From a virus, in IMG/VR virus record IMGVR_UViG_3300032006_000022, positions 1 through 42,877 of that record: a stretch of 42,877 nt of DNA, one strand, 5' to 3'. Below the pieces are notes generated by a model. The model was not told the DNA's origin, made no database searches, and saw nothing but the letters and a program-made list of their open reading frames with translations. Of the stretch, positions 35,755 to 42,858 are shown one piece after another. The first letter of the stretch is position 1. Each line of letters begins with the position of its first letter. A program made the position numbers and the translations under genes.

Positions 35755-37463
35755 GGCATAATATCATTTATTACTTGTTGATCTTCTTGTGGAATAAAAC
35801 ATCCAGATTTAGGTTCCCATTTAAAATGAGCTTCAGCACCATTTTCACCTAAGTTTTGAAATTTAACTTTCAATACTTTCGCTTTTACTGTTTTAGCCTC
35901 GTAATCTCTATGAACTAAAATCCCGTGATAAGAAGCATCATACCATTCTCCACCGCCTTTTATATTATACATATTAGGTTCTTCAATTTTACCATCTTTA
36001 TCTTTATACATTTTAGTTGGATGAGCAACAATAAAAACTAATACATCAAATTTCTTAGCAAATGTTTCTATTTTTGTTAGATATTCCATTGTATATCTAT
36101 TAACATCATCCGTATTAGAATCTATATCTCTAATCTTATTAAAAGGATCTATAACTAAACATTTAATTCCTTTACGTTTAACAAGTTCAGCTCCTTTTCT
36201 TAATATAGATTCAAGAGTATATCTTTCCATATCTATAAAAAAGAAATTGTCATTCACATGCTCTGCTACTTCGTTCCATTTTTTACTATTAATATCTCCC
36301 GGTGTAGGCATTCCTTGCCATACCTTTCTCATTAATTTATGAGCATGAAGATATGTAGGTTGATTCTCAGGTGATGCAAAAGCTGTTTTCCATTTATAAT
36401 TTAAATTGTACCCGATAACCATTTGATCAACAAAATCAGATTTACCACTAGATGGTATACCAGTAACAGTAATAAACTGACCAGTATAGGTGCTAAAGAT
36501 ACGATCAAAATTCGCCAAACCCACTTGGTAACCTGGTTTGAAACCATGTTTAACAAAGTCTGTAACCTCTCCTTCAATGTCTTTAAACGTTGTAACATTT
36601 TCCAGAGGGACTGGTTTTGCTTTTGTAATTTGCTGGATAAGGTTTTCTTTTCCATGTTTTAATAAATATTCGTTTGCATCTTTACAGTCTTCAAAATCTA
36701 CAGTAAAACAAACTTCAGCTCCAAGGCGTCTTATCAGTTCTTGTTGTAAGGCTTGGCCAGGTTCATCATTATCGACTGCTAAGATTATTTTATCTTTATC
36801 TTCAAAATAATCTATACAATTATCTAAATAATCTAAATTATTTGAATTAAGAGTTGCACCATTTGGTACTGATATAACATTAGGTAATCCAGCTTCATGA
36901 AAACTTAATGCATCCATTTCGCCTTCAACAATTATACAAGTATCATAACCTATAATACTATTAATGTTATAAAATATTTTTTCAGCACCCTTATATAATT
37001 TAAAGTTCTTCTTACCATCTCGATACTTAATATTAATCAAAGTATCACCCATCATGTAATTGAACTTTATCGTATTCTCGGATTTACCGGTTTGTGGCAT
37101 AAATTCTGGACCTTCAGATACTTTTAAATCTTTTAAAGTCTTTTCAGATACACCTCTTGTATTAAACCATTGTACAACCTTTGAACCTGGTTCTGCTAAA
37201 TACATTTTAGGTTCTTCAGTAGGTTTTAAATAAACCTTTTCGCTATTACCTTTACGTTGGTAAGTATGTAATTGAAAAGTTGTGTTACAGTTATGACAAG
37301 TACCGAGACCCCGTTCCCAATCATATGAAGCACATTTAAGCTTTTGATTTTTAGGTTGTCTAGAAGAGGAACACAAAGGACAAGTCCCTTGTGTTTTTCC
37401 TTCCTCTAAACTATATTGATTGAAATTATCAATCAAGAATCCATTGATCTCTGTTGTCTGCAT
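35745..37463 (-). CDS. T7 gp4-like bifunctional primase-helicase
   Basis: Unwinds DNA at the fork and lays down RNA primers. Domains in order: zinc-binding primase finger (C28, C31, C56, C59); TOPRIM primase core with VEGEMDA (E180) and AVDNDEPG (D231, D233); a linker; then a RecA/DnaB-type hexameric helicase with Walker A GIPSSGKS (335-342), Walker B CLVIDPFN and a VAHPTK motif. 572 residues is close to T7 gp4 (566). A second primase is therefore not needed. It lies after the SSB-like gene and before the TS-family gene. No DNA polymerase gene accompanies it in the window, which is unusual for a T7-type set. Confidence 0.94.
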   Translation of the reverse strand: MQTTEINGFLIDNFNQYSLEEGKTQGTCPLCSSSRQPKNQKLKCASYDWERGLGTCHNCNTTFQLHTYQRKGNSEKVYLKPTEEPKMYLAEPGSKVVQWFNTRGVSEKTLKDLKVSEGPEFMPQTGKSENTIKFNYMMGDTLINIKYRDGKKNFKLYKGAEKIFYNINSIIGYDTCIIVEGEMDALSFHEAGLPNVISVPNGATLNSNNLDYLDNCIDYFEDKDKIILAVDNDEPGQALQQELIRRLGAEVCFTVDFEDCKDANEYLLKHGKENLIQQITKAKPVPLENVTTFKDIEGEVTDFVKHGFKPGYQVGLANFDRIFSTYTGQFITVTGIPSSGKSDFVDQMVIGYNLNYKWKTAFASPENQPTYLHAHKLMRKVWQGMPTPGDINSKKWNEVAEHVNDNFFFIDMERYTLESILRKGAELVKRKGIKCLVIDPFNKIRDIDSNTDDVNRYTMEYLTKIETFAKKFDVLVFIVAHPTKMYKDKDGKIEEPNMYNIKGGGEWYDASYHGILVHRDYEAKTVKAKVLKVKFQNLGENGAEAHFKWEPKSGCFIPQEDQQVINDIMPWE

Positions 37464-37485
37464 ATATATATTATCTGCGAATTTT

Positions 37486-37499
37486 CGTATTTAGTTTGT
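37486..37499 (-). repeat. ACAAACTAAATACG element, copy 1
   Basis: A 14-base sequence lying 23 bases before the primase-helicase start, in the short gap after the SSB-like gene. An identical copy is at 42493-42506 and a relative with two extra C at 39272-39287. All are on the leftward strand and directly upstream of a start codon. Confidence 0.45.
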
Positions 37500-37500
37500 A

Positions 37501-37812
37501 TTAAAATGGTAAGTCAGTTTCTTCTGCTGGTGCTGCTTTAGGCATTGCTTTAGGTTGATCCATTCTTGGTGCTGCTTCTACATTTTGACCATTAGTCCAA
37601 ACGACTCTAGCATTACCAAGATATACTTTACCTACTTTAGCTTCTCTTTCTTCTTTAGTTTGTTCTACAATCACAGGACCATTATTACCAAACTGATCTA
37701 CTTCATCATTTAAAGTTATACTAATAGGTAAATACTTACCTTTAGCTCCTACAATGATTTTATCCTTAGGGATATTATTTAAATTAATACTTGTTTTTAA
37801 TATTGATGCCAT
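37501..37812 (-). CDS. SSB-like protein with acidic LPF tail
   Basis: A 103-residue protein with a compact beta-rich body (residues 1-75: LPISITLNDEV, GPVIVEQ, KVYLGNARVVW), then a Pro/Ala/Met/Lys-rich disordered linker, and a C-terminal tip EETDLPF. This plan (small OB-size body, linker, acidic tip ending in Pro-Phe) is that of bacterial SSB (DDDIPF), whose tip recruits replication proteins. Its place directly before the primase-helicase and after the recombination genes supports ssDNA binding. Sequence similarity to SSB in the body is not obvious, so the fold is inferred. The start overlaps the upstream TAA. Confidence 0.65.
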   Translation of the reverse strand: MASILKTSINLNNIPKDKIIVGAKGKYLPISITLNDEVDQFGNNGPVIVEQTKEEREAKVGKVYLGNARVVWTNGQNVEAAPRMDQPKAMPKAAPAEETDLPF

Positions 37813-38021
37813 TATGCTACTGTTGTATTTAAGTTAGTAAAGAGTTCACGTAAATCCATAGTAGTTACGTTAGTATCTTTTAATCTACGTCTAAAGTTAT
37901 CTGCTACTTTAGAATAAGGATGATATCCATCCACTGTATTTGTGTTTCTATAAAATTGTGATACAGGAAATCTTAATCCTGTCATTGTACAAGTTTTTGT
38001 ACGTCTATTTACTCTTGCCAT
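37812..38021 (-). CDS. Hypothetical 69-residue protein
   Basis: A basic N-terminus (MARVNRRTKTC) leads to GLRFPVSQFYRNTNTVDGYHPY, which faintly recalls the zinc-ribbon part of HNH-type phage nucleases (FYRN ... DG). However, only one Cys is present, so no zinc site can form. The rest is helical. It is coupled to the SSB-like gene by a TAATG junction and may be a partner of the replication or recombination proteins. Function unknown. Confidence 0.6.
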   Translation of the reverse strand: MARVNRRTKTCTMTGLRFPVSQFYRNTNTVDGYHPYSKVADNFRRRLKDTNVTTMDLRELFTNLNTTVA

Positions 38022-38022
38022 A

Positions 38023-38754
38023 TTATAAAATTTCAGTTTTAAAAAATTGTTTAGGATCGAATTCTGGTGATTTAAAAAATAATTTGTATTGAGCTACAGC
38101 TTCTTTTACTTTCTCACGACCCCTATCATAGAAAGCATCTGAGCATTCACAAATTTTTATTTGATGAGTTGTTTTATCTATAGTTATAAATATCATCTCA
38201 TATCCAAATAATTTACTATAAATAAACGCTTGACTGTCATAATTATAACGAGAAGCACTATATTTAAAATTATCTATATCTGAGGTGGTTTTTAAATCTA
38301 CAATAACTCTTTCATCATGATTTATTATATCAGCTTTACCTTTCCATAGTTCACCTTCTATTTCGGAAATGCCTGGAATTTCATATTCTATTTTTTTACC
38401 TCGAATTAGATCTTTACAAACATTATTAGCTAAAACAGTATCAACCATAAGTTCTATTTGATCTACTTCTTGTTGTAATAAACATAATTCTCCGTCTGAT
38501 ATCTCTTTATACGTTTTTGTATTTCTTGTATTAGACTTTATAATTTTAAACTTTTTAAGTTTGTCTGGTTCAAGAATGGCGGTATGAAAATAACCGCCAA
38601 TCAAAAACGCAGGTGTCTGTTTACTAGGTGTGTGTAACGCTAAAGGGTTTTTTAATAAAGTAGAAATATCAGAATTACTAAGATATTGTTGACCAAATTC
38701 TCCGTAATAATCTTCATCATTTTCTAACTTTTTTAAAATCTCTTTTTTTGTCAT
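38023..38754 (-). CDS. PD-(D/E)XK exonuclease, ExoVIII/RecE-like
   Basis: A 243-residue nuclease that should resect double-stranded ends to give ssDNA for annealing. Motifs: GGYFHTAIL (H57), GKAD (D142), VDLKTT (D153, K155) and YDSQAFIYS (Q175, Y179), the pattern of the RecE / Cas4-like branch. It starts directly after the ERF stop with no gap, so the two form a two-component synaptase-exonuclease recombination pair. No helicase domain. It would generate recombination intermediates and concatemers for packaging. Confidence 0.88.
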   Translation of the reverse strand: MTKKEILKKLENDEDYYGEFGQQYLSNSDISTLLKNPLALHTPSKQTPAFLIGGYFHTAILEPDKLKKFKIIKSNTRNTKTYKEISDGELCLLQQEVDQIELMVDTVLANNVCKDLIRGKKIEYEIPGISEIEGELWKGKADIINHDERVIVDLKTTSDIDNFKYSASRYNYDSQAFIYSKLFGYEMIFITIDKTTHQIKICECSDAFYDRGREKVKEAVAQYKLFFKSPEFDPKQFFKTEIL

Positions 38755-39270
38755 TTAGAGTGTTGTTAATTCCTTTTCAACTTCTTTAGTTAAAGAGTAC
38801 TTAGCTTTAATTGCATCTATTTTTCCTCCTGATTTAATAAACTGTTTAGCTTTTGCTACTTGATCTGCGCTCATTGCGGTTTTATGATCGTTTACAGCAT
38901 CACTATCTTGTGTATCATCAATTAGAAATAAATTACCTAAAGCATATTTCTTCCCATAACTCGATGCTGACCCAAATTGTTGAGGTGTTTGCATACCTTT
39001 CTGTAATAGATCTACTCCTACTAAAGCTGTTGCTTGAATAGAATTTTCTCCATCAGAAATAGTAGCCATACTTTCAATTACAGGCATAGGTTCACTAGCT
39101 ATTAAATTTTCATTTAATACCACTGTAACTCCTAATTCTAATAAAAAGGGTTTTGTTGCTTCGAGAATGTCTTCGGCTGAGCGGAAGTAATATTTGCCGA
39201 ATGAATTAAATCTACTTTTTTTCGATTTAAATTTAGTCTGAATAGTTGCTAACTTGTCGTTGATATTCAT
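38755..39270 (-). CDS. ERF-family single-strand annealing protein
   Basis: A 171-residue recombinase of the ERF family (P22 Erf). Supporting segments are FGKYYFRSAEDILEATKPFL-type N-terminal signature (residues 25-44), the central GSASSYGKKYALGNLFLIDD, and an acidic/basic helical tail. It anneals complementary ssDNA and acts with the adjacent ExoVIII-type nuclease. At 39272-39287 just before its start lies a copy of the ACAAA...CTAAATAC element seen upstream of two other genes. A 62-base intergenic space separates it from the sigma gene, the widest gap in this module. Confidence 0.9.
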   Translation of the reverse strand: MNINDKLATIQTKFKSKKSRFNSFGKYYFRSAEDILEATKPFLLELGVTVVLNENLIASEPMPVIESMATISDGENSIQATALVGVDLLQKGMQTPQQFGSASSYGKKYALGNLFLIDDTQDSDAVNDHKTAMSADQVAKAKQFIKSGGKIDAIKAKYSLTKEVEKELTTL

Positions 39271-39271
39271 A

Positions 39272-39287
39272 GGTATTTAGGGTTTGT
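39272..39287 (-). repeat. ACAAACCCTAAATACC element, related copy 3
   Basis: Differs from the 14-base element by two extra C in the middle and a different last base. It ends one base before the ERF start codon. The position next to a start codon suggests a promoter, initiation or transcript-processing element, but three sites are few and spacing varies. Confidence 0.35.
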
Positions 39288-39326
39288 CTATTAATATAAT
39301 TACATATAAATTTTAAGATTTACTAC

Positions 39327-39339
39327 CTGTAAGTTACAG
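39327..39339. promoter_or_regulatory. 13-bp palindrome at sigma/ERF boundary
   Basis: CTGTAAGTTACAG is a perfect inverted repeat (6-bp arms around a single G) that overlaps the stop codon of the sigma-factor gene and precedes the ERF gene. It could be an operator for a dimeric DNA-binding protein such as the HTH protein encoded upstream, or it could be chance. No T-tract follows closely, so it is not an obvious terminator. Confidence 0.25.
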
Positions 39340-40086
39340 ATAATCAATCACTTGCGAGTGATCTACATTTTCTATTAATTTTCTTACAGCTTGTTTTTTC
39401 AGCTCTGAAACACGCACATAACTACTAGGTCCTTTAATTCCAATTTTAGGCGCTATATCTTTAGCAGAATGTTTATCACAATCAAGTCCATAAGATAATC
39501 TTAATACTTCGTATTCACTTTCATTTAAATATTTTCTCATTAAACCTTTTAAATAAGTATTTAACAATCCAATATTATAAGGTTCAGAATCATCTGGTAT
39601 TTGATATAACAATTCTTCATCTTGAGTTTGTAATTTAGCATCAATACTCAAAAATATAGAATTAAAAAACATTTCTACCATTTTCTTATCCTTAGGGTTC
39701 TTACGTATTTCGTTCATTTTATGTTCAGGTATACGTATATTACCTCTATTAGTGTCTATAGCTCTTCTTATTGCTCCTTTAATTCTTTTAAAAAAGAAAG
39801 ATTTTAAAGTTTTCTCTTTATCTTTTGAATCCTTCAACATAGTATAATCTAATTTATCTACAGCTTTAGTTAATCCAGCAGATCCTTCTTGGATAAAATC
39901 TAAAACACTCATAACTCCAGCCGCTTGCTGAGAAGTAGAGAATTTTCTAGCTATATTTTCTACTAATGGTAAAAATTTAACTATTAATTCATTACGATCA
40001 TAATCTAATAAATCCTTTTTAATTGGTTGAGAATTTTTTAAATCTTCTTTATACTTAATATAATTTGATATATTATATTTTTTCAT
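39334..40086 (-). CDS. Phage-encoded sigma-70 family factor
   Basis: A 250-residue alternative sigma factor that would redirect host RNA polymerase to phage promoters. Region 2 is clear (residues about 31-120): RNELIVKFLPLVENIARKF, then VLDFIQEGSAGLTKAVDKLD, a near-consensus core-binding segment, then FFFKRIKGAIRRAIDTNRG with IRIPEHK where -10 recognition continues. Region 4 (about 185-240) has LNESEYEVLRLSYGLD, SAKDIAPKIG and a recognition helix SYVRVSELKKQAVRKL. Region 1.1 is absent, and region 3 is reduced. ATG overlaps the TGA of the HTH gene (ATGA). There is no phage RNA polymerase in the window, which fits dependence on the host enzyme. Confidence 0.9.
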   Translation of the reverse strand: MKKYNISNYIKYKEDLKNSQPIKKDLLDYDRNELIVKFLPLVENIARKFSTSQQAAGVMSVLDFIQEGSAGLTKAVDKLDYTMLKDSKDKEKTLKSFFFKRIKGAIRRAIDTNRGNIRIPEHKMNEIRKNPKDKKMVEMFFNSIFLSIDAKLQTQDEELLYQIPDDSEPYNIGLLNTYLKGLMRKYLNESEYEVLRLSYGLDCDKHSAKDIAPKIGIKGPSSYVRVSELKKQAVRKLIENVDHSQVIDYL

Positions 40087-40697
40087 AACATTTTATTTAA
40101 TTGATCTTTTTCTTGTTTTAATTGATTTCCCATTGTTCTGTAAACTGTTCTTGTAGAACATTTTAAAGACTTAGCAATTTTATTCATTGTAATTTTCTTA
40201 CCGAGGTCATTTATATCTAACATGCATTGATAAATATCTTCTTCATAAATAGTTTTACTTCTTCCTACCAATTGTCCTACTATTTTAAGTTTATCTTCTG
40301 TACTTAAATTAGTTTGTTGATTAAATATTACTTTTCTTTTTCTATTAACTGGAGGTTTATCTAATTCATCATCTAATTTATCAAGCATATTTATTAAATA
40401 TTTTTCTTTAATATTAAATGTAATAAAATTATTTTGCTTATTTGTTATAAAATATGCTATATCTTTAAATTTATGATCTTCTAAATCAGGATTTAAGTAT
40501 CTTAGGACTAACAAATGCCATTTTAATGATTTAAAACTACTTATTTTAGCTTTACTTTTAAATAATTCATAACATTCGAAAGTCCCATATTTATAATACT
40601 TTCCCCAATGATAAACTTGTGTTGGTATATCATTTATTGGATCTCTATTGTATATAATTCTATTTCGATTTAAATAATCGATCCGTCTTTGTGACAT
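40083..40697 (-). CDS. Helix-turn-helix DNA-binding protein upstream of sigma factor
   Basis: A 204-residue basic protein. Residues about 168-190 (KITMNKIAKSLKCSTRTVYR) form a standard helix-turn-helix with a recognition helix starting at STRTVY. The N-terminal 110 residues are aromatic and Lys-rich, partly helical, with no recognised family. Its stop overlaps the sigma-factor start by 4 bases, so equal expression of both is likely. It could be a repressor/activator of phage promoters, a co-factor or anti-sigma-like partner of the sigma protein, or a replication initiator. The HTH is seen; the role is inferred. Confidence 0.7.
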   Translation of the reverse strand: MSQRRIDYLNRNRIIYNRDPINDIPTQVYHWGKYYKYGTFECYELFKSKAKISSFKSLKWHLLVLRYLNPDLEDHKFKDIAYFITNKQNNFITFNIKEKYLINMLDKLDDELDKPPVNRKRKVIFNQQTNLSTEDKLKIVGQLVGRSKTIYEEDIYQCMLDINDLGKKITMNKIAKSLKCSTRTVYRTMGNQLKQEKDQLNKML

Positions 40698-40735
40698 TAG
40701 CTTGTTATTCTATTATATATTATTACCTATTGTCA

Positions 40736-40939
40736 TTATCTCAGCGTGGGCTGAGTTTCAAATTTTCTTAATTTATCTGAATATTTAATTATTAATTCTG
40801 CTTTATGATCTAGTTTTTTTACATTAATCTTCTTATCCTTAGCCTTACATGTTAAAACATAATTTGTTATATCAGTCCTTAAATCATAAATAGAGTCCCA
40901 TAAATAATCTTTATGAGATCTTTTTCGTGCTTTTGGCAT
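40736..40939 (-). CDS. Small basic protein
   Basis: The 67-residue version starts MPKARKRSHKDYLWDSIYDL; two further Met codons upstream (40957, 40996) are possible starts. Basic, helical, with Lys-rich KAKDKKINVKKLDHKAEL. No family recognised. It overlaps another small basic frame upstream by about 29 bases, so one of the two may be untranslated or the start may be further in. It could bind nucleic acid by charge alone. Confidence 0.5.
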   Translation of the reverse strand: MPKARKRSHKDYLWDSIYDLRTDITNYVLTCKAKDKKINVKKLDHKAELIIKYSDKLRKFETQPTLR

Positions 40940-41036
40940 ATTTTTTATTCCGAACATCTTTTTTAGTTTTACGTTTAGCGTTAATACCGAATGCATTAAC
41001 TTGAATCATGTGTTTATATAATTTAATTCTACTCAT
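40911..41036 (-). CDS. 41-residue lysine-rich peptide (possible)
   Basis: The frame starts MSRIKLYKHMIQVNAFGINA and ends KKYAKSTKKIS, very basic. It follows the membrane-protein gene with an 8-base overlap, as real genes do in this operon, and fills a space otherwise without a gene. Against it: short, Lys-rich frames arise easily in AT-rich DNA, and it overlaps the next gene. Confidence 0.4.
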   Translation of the reverse strand: MSRIKLYKHMIQVNAFGINAKRKTKKDVRNKKYAKSTKKIS

Positions 41037-41295
41037 CGCTTAAATATTTTTGATATAATATAAATGTAATTATTTTTAATATTGTTCCAAGCATTATACC
41101 CATCATCATTTGTATCTTTGTTGTTCCAATAGCATAAAACATATATACTATAAAACCATCAAATAATAACATACATGTTACAGGTATAATGATTACTTTT
41201 TTTATCCAGTCTCCTACTAAGGCTACCATATAACCGCTTAAAGCCATAATAAGAGACATAAAGAAGGGTATTATTAAATCTAATAAACTACTCAT
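41029..41295 (-). CDS. Small polytopic membrane protein
   Basis: An 88-residue protein, almost all hydrophobic, with about three helices (LLDLIIPFFMSLIMALSGYM, VIIIPVTCMLLFDGFIVYMF and MMGIMLGTILKIITFILYQ). It overlaps the ligase gene by 8 bases. Being in the leftward, probably early module, it may act on the host membrane (for example in superinfection exclusion) rather than in lysis. That is speculation from position. Confidence 0.65.
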   Translation of the reverse strand: MSSLLDLIIPFFMSLIMALSGYMVALVGDWIKKVIIIPVTCMLLFDGFIVYMFYAIGTTKIQMMMGIMLGTILKIITFILYQKYLSDE

Positions 41296-42121
41296 AATTT
41301 CTTATACATTTAAATAGAGGATGTCTATATGATCCAGATGGAGTCTTTTGGAAATATGTAAAGGTAGCGGTTTTACCAATATACCAATCTGCTATATCAT
41401 ACATTTTTTCCATTATTTTATAATCATCCATAATAGGCATCCCAAAAGTGATCCCATTACTATCAATAGCCAAGAATTTTCCAATTGTCCCAGTTCTTTT
41501 CCCTTGACCTTCAACCCATCCTGTAATTTTTGCTTCAGAATCTTGAAAGTCTTTAAATTTTTGTAAGTTATAACTTCTTTTTTGTTCATAGGGTTTATTT
41601 AGTCTTATTATACTACCTTCATAACCTTGTTTTAGGAAATCTTCATGCCAAAGTTTAGCCGATTCAATTATCGACACATCATGAGTTGGTACCTCAACTA
41701 TATGTCTTGATTTTAATTCATTAATTTTACTTTTAATATTTTCATTTCTTATTTTAAAAGGATAATTATGAATATCAGAATAATAATCGTACCAATGAAA
41801 CTGAATATAACGAGTTGCCTCATCTATTTCTTGAGCATTGGGCTTTTGTTTTCTCACAAGGGATATAATTTTATTGAAATTATCTTTAAATTGGTGATTA
41901 TATAATTCACCATCAACCACAAGATCTGGGTTGGTTTTAAATAAAGGTTTAAATGCATCTTTAATATGATCTACAGTTTTAAACTCTTTATGATTACGGC
42001 TGAAAGCACCGTCTTTTGTTATATAGCATCTAACCCCATCAAGTTTTGGTTGAATAAAAGAATCTGTATTAAATTCTTTTTTACCATAAGGGTGAGCTAG
42101 CATTACTTTAAAGTCACTCAT
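41288..42121 (-). CDS. ATP-dependent DNA ligase
   Basis: Seals nicks between Okazaki fragments and after recombination. The 277-residue length fits a minimal phage ligase with nucleotidyltransferase and OB domains only. Motif I is QPKLDGVR with K26 as the adenylated lysine. Motif III-like VDGELY, motif IV EGSIIR and motif V KFKDF follow in order, and the end carries an OB-fold region (GWVEGQGKRTGTIG). No zinc finger, BRCT or NAD-binding domain. Its ATG overlaps the stop of the UVR-like gene (ATGA). Confidence 0.93.
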   Translation of the reverse strand: MSDFKVMLAHPYGKKEFNTDSFIQPKLDGVRCYITKDGAFSRNHKEFKTVDHIKDAFKPLFKTNPDLVVDGELYNHQFKDNFNKIISLVRKQKPNAQEIDEATRYIQFHWYDYYSDIHNYPFKIRNENIKSKINELKSRHIVEVPTHDVSIIESAKLWHEDFLKQGYEGSIIRLNKPYEQKRSYNLQKFKDFQDSEAKITGWVEGQGKRTGTIGKFLAIDSNGITFGMPIMDDYKIMEKMYDIADWYIGKTATFTYFQKTPSGSYRHPLFKCIRNYE

Positions 42122-42363
42122 TTTTTGTATTTTTTATTAATTATTTCTATTTTTCTTTTAATAATAGCGGCTTTTTCATACTGTTCTTGTTGTTCATAAC
42201 GTGACAAAAGACTATTAAGCCGTTTTAATTCAATTTCTATAACCTCTGATTCACTAGGTCTATAAACCTCTAATGTTTCATGGTTATCATAGTATTCCGT
42301 AAAAGCTTTTAATACTTTATCAGCTATTTTTCTTGCTAATATATCTAATTCTTTTTCTGTCAT
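42118..42363 (-). CDS. Small protein with UVR-like helical hairpin
   Basis: An 81-residue helical protein. Residues about 45-78 (ELKRLNSLLSRYEQQEQYEK, then AAIIKRKIEIINKK) resemble the UVR motif, the two-helix hairpin by which UvrB and UvrC contact each other and which also occurs in clamp-loader and stress proteins. It could therefore bind a host repair or protein-quality factor, but the motif is short and coiled coils can mimic it. Coupled at both ends (TAATG upstream, ATGA into ligase). Confidence 0.6.
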   Translation of the reverse strand: MTEKELDILARKIADKVLKAFTEYYDNHETLEVYRPSESEVIEIELKRLNSLLSRYEQQEQYEKAAIIKRKIEIINKKYKK

Positions 42364-42485
42364 TAATAAATATTTAATTTTCTAGGATTTTCTAAAAAAT
42401 AAGAAATATCAGATTGTCTTTCTTCTAACACTTCTATTCTTTCTATTAATTCTTTTATTTTATTATTTATATCTATATTATCCAT
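42363..42485 (-). CDS. 40-residue coiled-coil peptide
   Basis: The frame starts MDNIDINNKIKELIERIEVL and continues EERQSDISYFLENPRKLNIY. Heptad-like hydrophobic spacing suggests a short coiled coil. The stop overlaps the next ATG (TAATG), and the start lies one base beyond the stop of the upstream gene, so the fit between neighbours is exact. Function unknown; it may form a pair with the UVR-like helical protein encoded next. Confidence 0.6.
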   Translation of the reverse strand: MDNIDINNKIKELIERIEVLEERQSDISYFLENPRKLNIY

Positions 42486-42486
42486 T

Positions 42487-42858
42487 CTAAACCGTATTTA
42501 GTTTGTGATCTTTTATTTCATACTTTTTAATTAATTCATCAGGTGTACCTACAAACATAACGTATTTATTATATACATCATAAATAGATATGTAAGTTGG
42601 TTCACCTTCTTTAGGATAAAGAGTGTAAATATATTCTTCCCAGTGATCTCCTAACTCACCATTACACTCATGTAGATAAGTATATCCTACATCTTTTTTA
42701 AATTCCTGCACTATCTGAGCTGCTAAACAACCCGGACCATTAGCATATTTACCTATTTTAACTGAACCTGAAATACCATTTATTATTTTAATTGGTTTTA
42801 CAAACTCAGCTAATTTAACACCTACATAAGATGGATAACCATCATATTGTTGGTACAT
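42487..42858 (-). CDS. Conserved phage protein, first leftward gene in window
   Basis: A 123-residue protein beginning MYQQYDGYPSYVGVKLAEFV. A Gly-rich centre (KYANGPGCLAAQIVQEFKKD) and aromatic strands (WEEYIYTLYP, YISIYDVYNKYVMFVG) follow. I recall a family of the same shape (a 'W/YDGYP ... GCLAAQ' protein) in other marine and enterobacterial phages, annotated only as hypothetical. No catalytic motif is evident. Upstream sequence to the window end (about 19 bases) is A/T-rich and too short to show a promoter. Confidence 0.7.
   Translation of the reverse strand: MYQQYDGYPSYVGVKLAEFVKPIKIINGISGSVKIGKYANGPGCLAAQIVQEFKKDVGYTYLHECNGELGDHWEEYIYTLYPKEGEPTYISIYDVYNKYVMFVGTPDELIKKYEIKDHKLNTV
42493..42506 (-). 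repeat. ACAAACTAAATACG element, copy 2
   Basis: Identical to copy 1. It overlaps the last codons of the first leftward gene and ends 7 bases before the start of the 40-residue coiled-coil gene. Confidence 0.45.

Noticed and set aside
36423-36810. Rightward frames over the primase-helicase
   Set aside because: They lie opposite the TOPRIM-helicase part of a clear gene and have no independent support.
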